Of a DNA stretch of 55,787 nucleotides, positions 55,282-55,787 are shown piece by piece. Within the stretch, counting starts at the first letter, position 1, and the number at the start of each line of letters is the position of its first letter. A program made the position numbers and the translations under genes. Under the pieces are notes generated by a model. The model made no database searches. It was not told the DNA's origin and saw nothing but the letters and a program-made list of their open reading frames with translations. Source of the DNA: Paenibacillus dendritiformis (GTDB lineage: Bacteria > Bacillota > Bacilli > Paenibacillales > Paenibacillaceae); assembly GCF_015845845.1 (NCBI RefSeq), contig NZ_LDIG01000123.1, forward strand, positions 1 to 55,787, written 5' to 3'.

Positions 55282-55329
55282 CAATGGGGTTACGCCGGGG
55301 CGGTTGCGGCGCTCCCAGGGGTGGGAGGC

Positions 55330-55361
55330 AAAGACAGGCGAAGAGTTTCGCCTGTCTTTTG
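55330..55361 (+). terminator. Intrinsic terminator
   Basis: Eleven-bp perfect arms (AAAGACAGGCG/CGCCTGTCTTT) around an 8-base loop with a T run. Confidence 0.85.
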
Positions 55362-55449
55362 TTATGGGCTTTAGCCCGTTGAGTGCGTGAAACGCACGAA
55401 ACAAAAAACCACCCGCTATGCGGGTGGAGGGATCGAGGGTTTGACCAAC

Positions 55450-55502
55450 AAGACCATCCCGATAAAATTGAGATGTTCAGGCTCAATGAAAGGAATGGTC
55501 TT
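55450..55502 (+). promoter_or_regulatory. 5' leader stem-loop of the IS200 transposase
   Basis: AAGACCAT (55450) pairs with ATGGTCTT (55495), and an inner stem ATTGAG/CTCAAT lies at 55467 and 55482. AAAGGA, the ribosome site, is inside the stem, so folding would hide it. IS200 elements are known to use leader structure to limit transposase synthesis. Confidence 0.5.
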
Positions 55503-55504
55503 AG

Positions 55505-55787
55505 ATGGCAAACAAGAACTATAGTCTAGCTCACACGAAGTGGATGTGCAAATACCACATTGTGTTCACCCCGAAGTATAGACGGAAAGAGATTTATAAT
55601 CAAGTGAGAAAAGACTTGATTGAAATCTTCAAGCGTTTATGTAAATACAAGGGAGTGGAGATCTTAGAAGGTCACATGATGCCAGATCATGTACATATGC
55701 TAGTAGCGATTCCTCCAAAAATCTCAGTATCATCATTCATGGGATATCTGAAGGGAAAAAGCTCACTGATGATATTCGAGAAGCATG
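55505..55787 (+). CDS. tnpA: IS200-type TnpA transposase (HUH/Y1), partial at the window end
   Basis: Ninety-four residues are present, beginning MANKNYSLAHTKWMCKYH. The HUH metal-binding pair is in GHMMPDHVHMLV, and IVFTPKYRRKEI and MGYLKGKSS are family blocks. The catalytic Tyr comes later in the protein and is beyond the window. The full length should be about 150 residues. The gene is intact as far as seen. Confidence 0.85.
   Translation, partial: MANKNYSLAHTKWMCKYHIVFTPKYRRKEIYNQVRKDLIEIFKRLCKYKGVEILEGHMMPDHVHMLVAIPPKISVSSFMGYLKGKSSLMIFEKH

Larger units (their letters stand above)
55409..55787 (+). mobile_element. IS200/IS605-family element, left part
   Basis: A subterminal hairpin (CCACCCGC/GCGGGTGG, 55409-55427) is followed by a transposase gene that runs off the window. 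Elements of this family have such hairpins rather than inverted repeats and insert without target duplication. The right end is not in the window. Confidence 0.75.

Overview
The window reads as a Bacillales chromosome segment, most likely Paenibacillus: purine-rich ribosome-binding sites, a LplB/LplC-type sugar ABC operon paired with a YesN/YesM-like two-component system, a KinB-like kinase, HelD, and the short AT-rich intergenic repeats often seen in that genus. This assignment is inferred from gene content, not from a marker gene. Base 1 coincides with an IS256-type end and the last bases lie inside an IS200-type tnpA, so the window may be a whole contig broken at repeats.

Layout. 1-3.2 kb is AT-rich mobile-element debris: an intact IS256-family element that cuts an alpha/beta-hydrolase gene, a 5'-truncated IS1595-family transposase and an AraC fragment. 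3.9-30.9 kb is one tightly packed, co-directional operon for a lipopeptide-polyketide: FAAL, PKS1 (ACP-KS-AT-ACP), NRPS1 (C-A-PCP-C-A-PCP), PKS2 (KS-AT-ACP), NRPS2 (C-A[N-MT]-PCP-R), a free methyltransferase, two MFS proteins and a MacB/LolD-like ABC pair. 31.4-34.4 kb holds an FAD oxidoreductase and a membrane sensor kinase. 34.5-40.1 kb holds helD, a small lipoprotein and an orphan BceAB-like transporter. 40.1-41.2 kb is repeat-rich and non-coding. After a metallophosphoesterase comes a small cassette (42.6-45.8 kb): MauE-like protein, MauD/thioredoxin-like protein, a 44-residue six-cysteine peptide and a broken ABC exporter. 46-53.2 kb is the sugar ABC transporter and its two-component system. 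The rest is small membrane proteins, a type I signal peptidase and the start of an IS200 element.

How the genes work together. The big operon should activate a fatty acid, extend it with an unreduced C2 unit, add two building blocks, add another unreduced C2 unit, add threonine that is N-methylated, and release the chain reductively. A beta-ketoamide next to an N-methyl-threoninal could close to an acyl-pyrrolinone. The six-cysteine peptide sits with a disulfide-forming pair (MauE/MauD type) and an exporter, which suggests an undescribed disulfide-rich secreted peptide.

The two accessory loci share an architecture. Each lies between a host terminator and the next host gene, and each is bracketed by direct copies of the sequence just upstream of that host gene (91 bp at 3151/31349; 34 bp at 42510/45804). 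A group II intron 3' remnant sits at the right edge of the large island.
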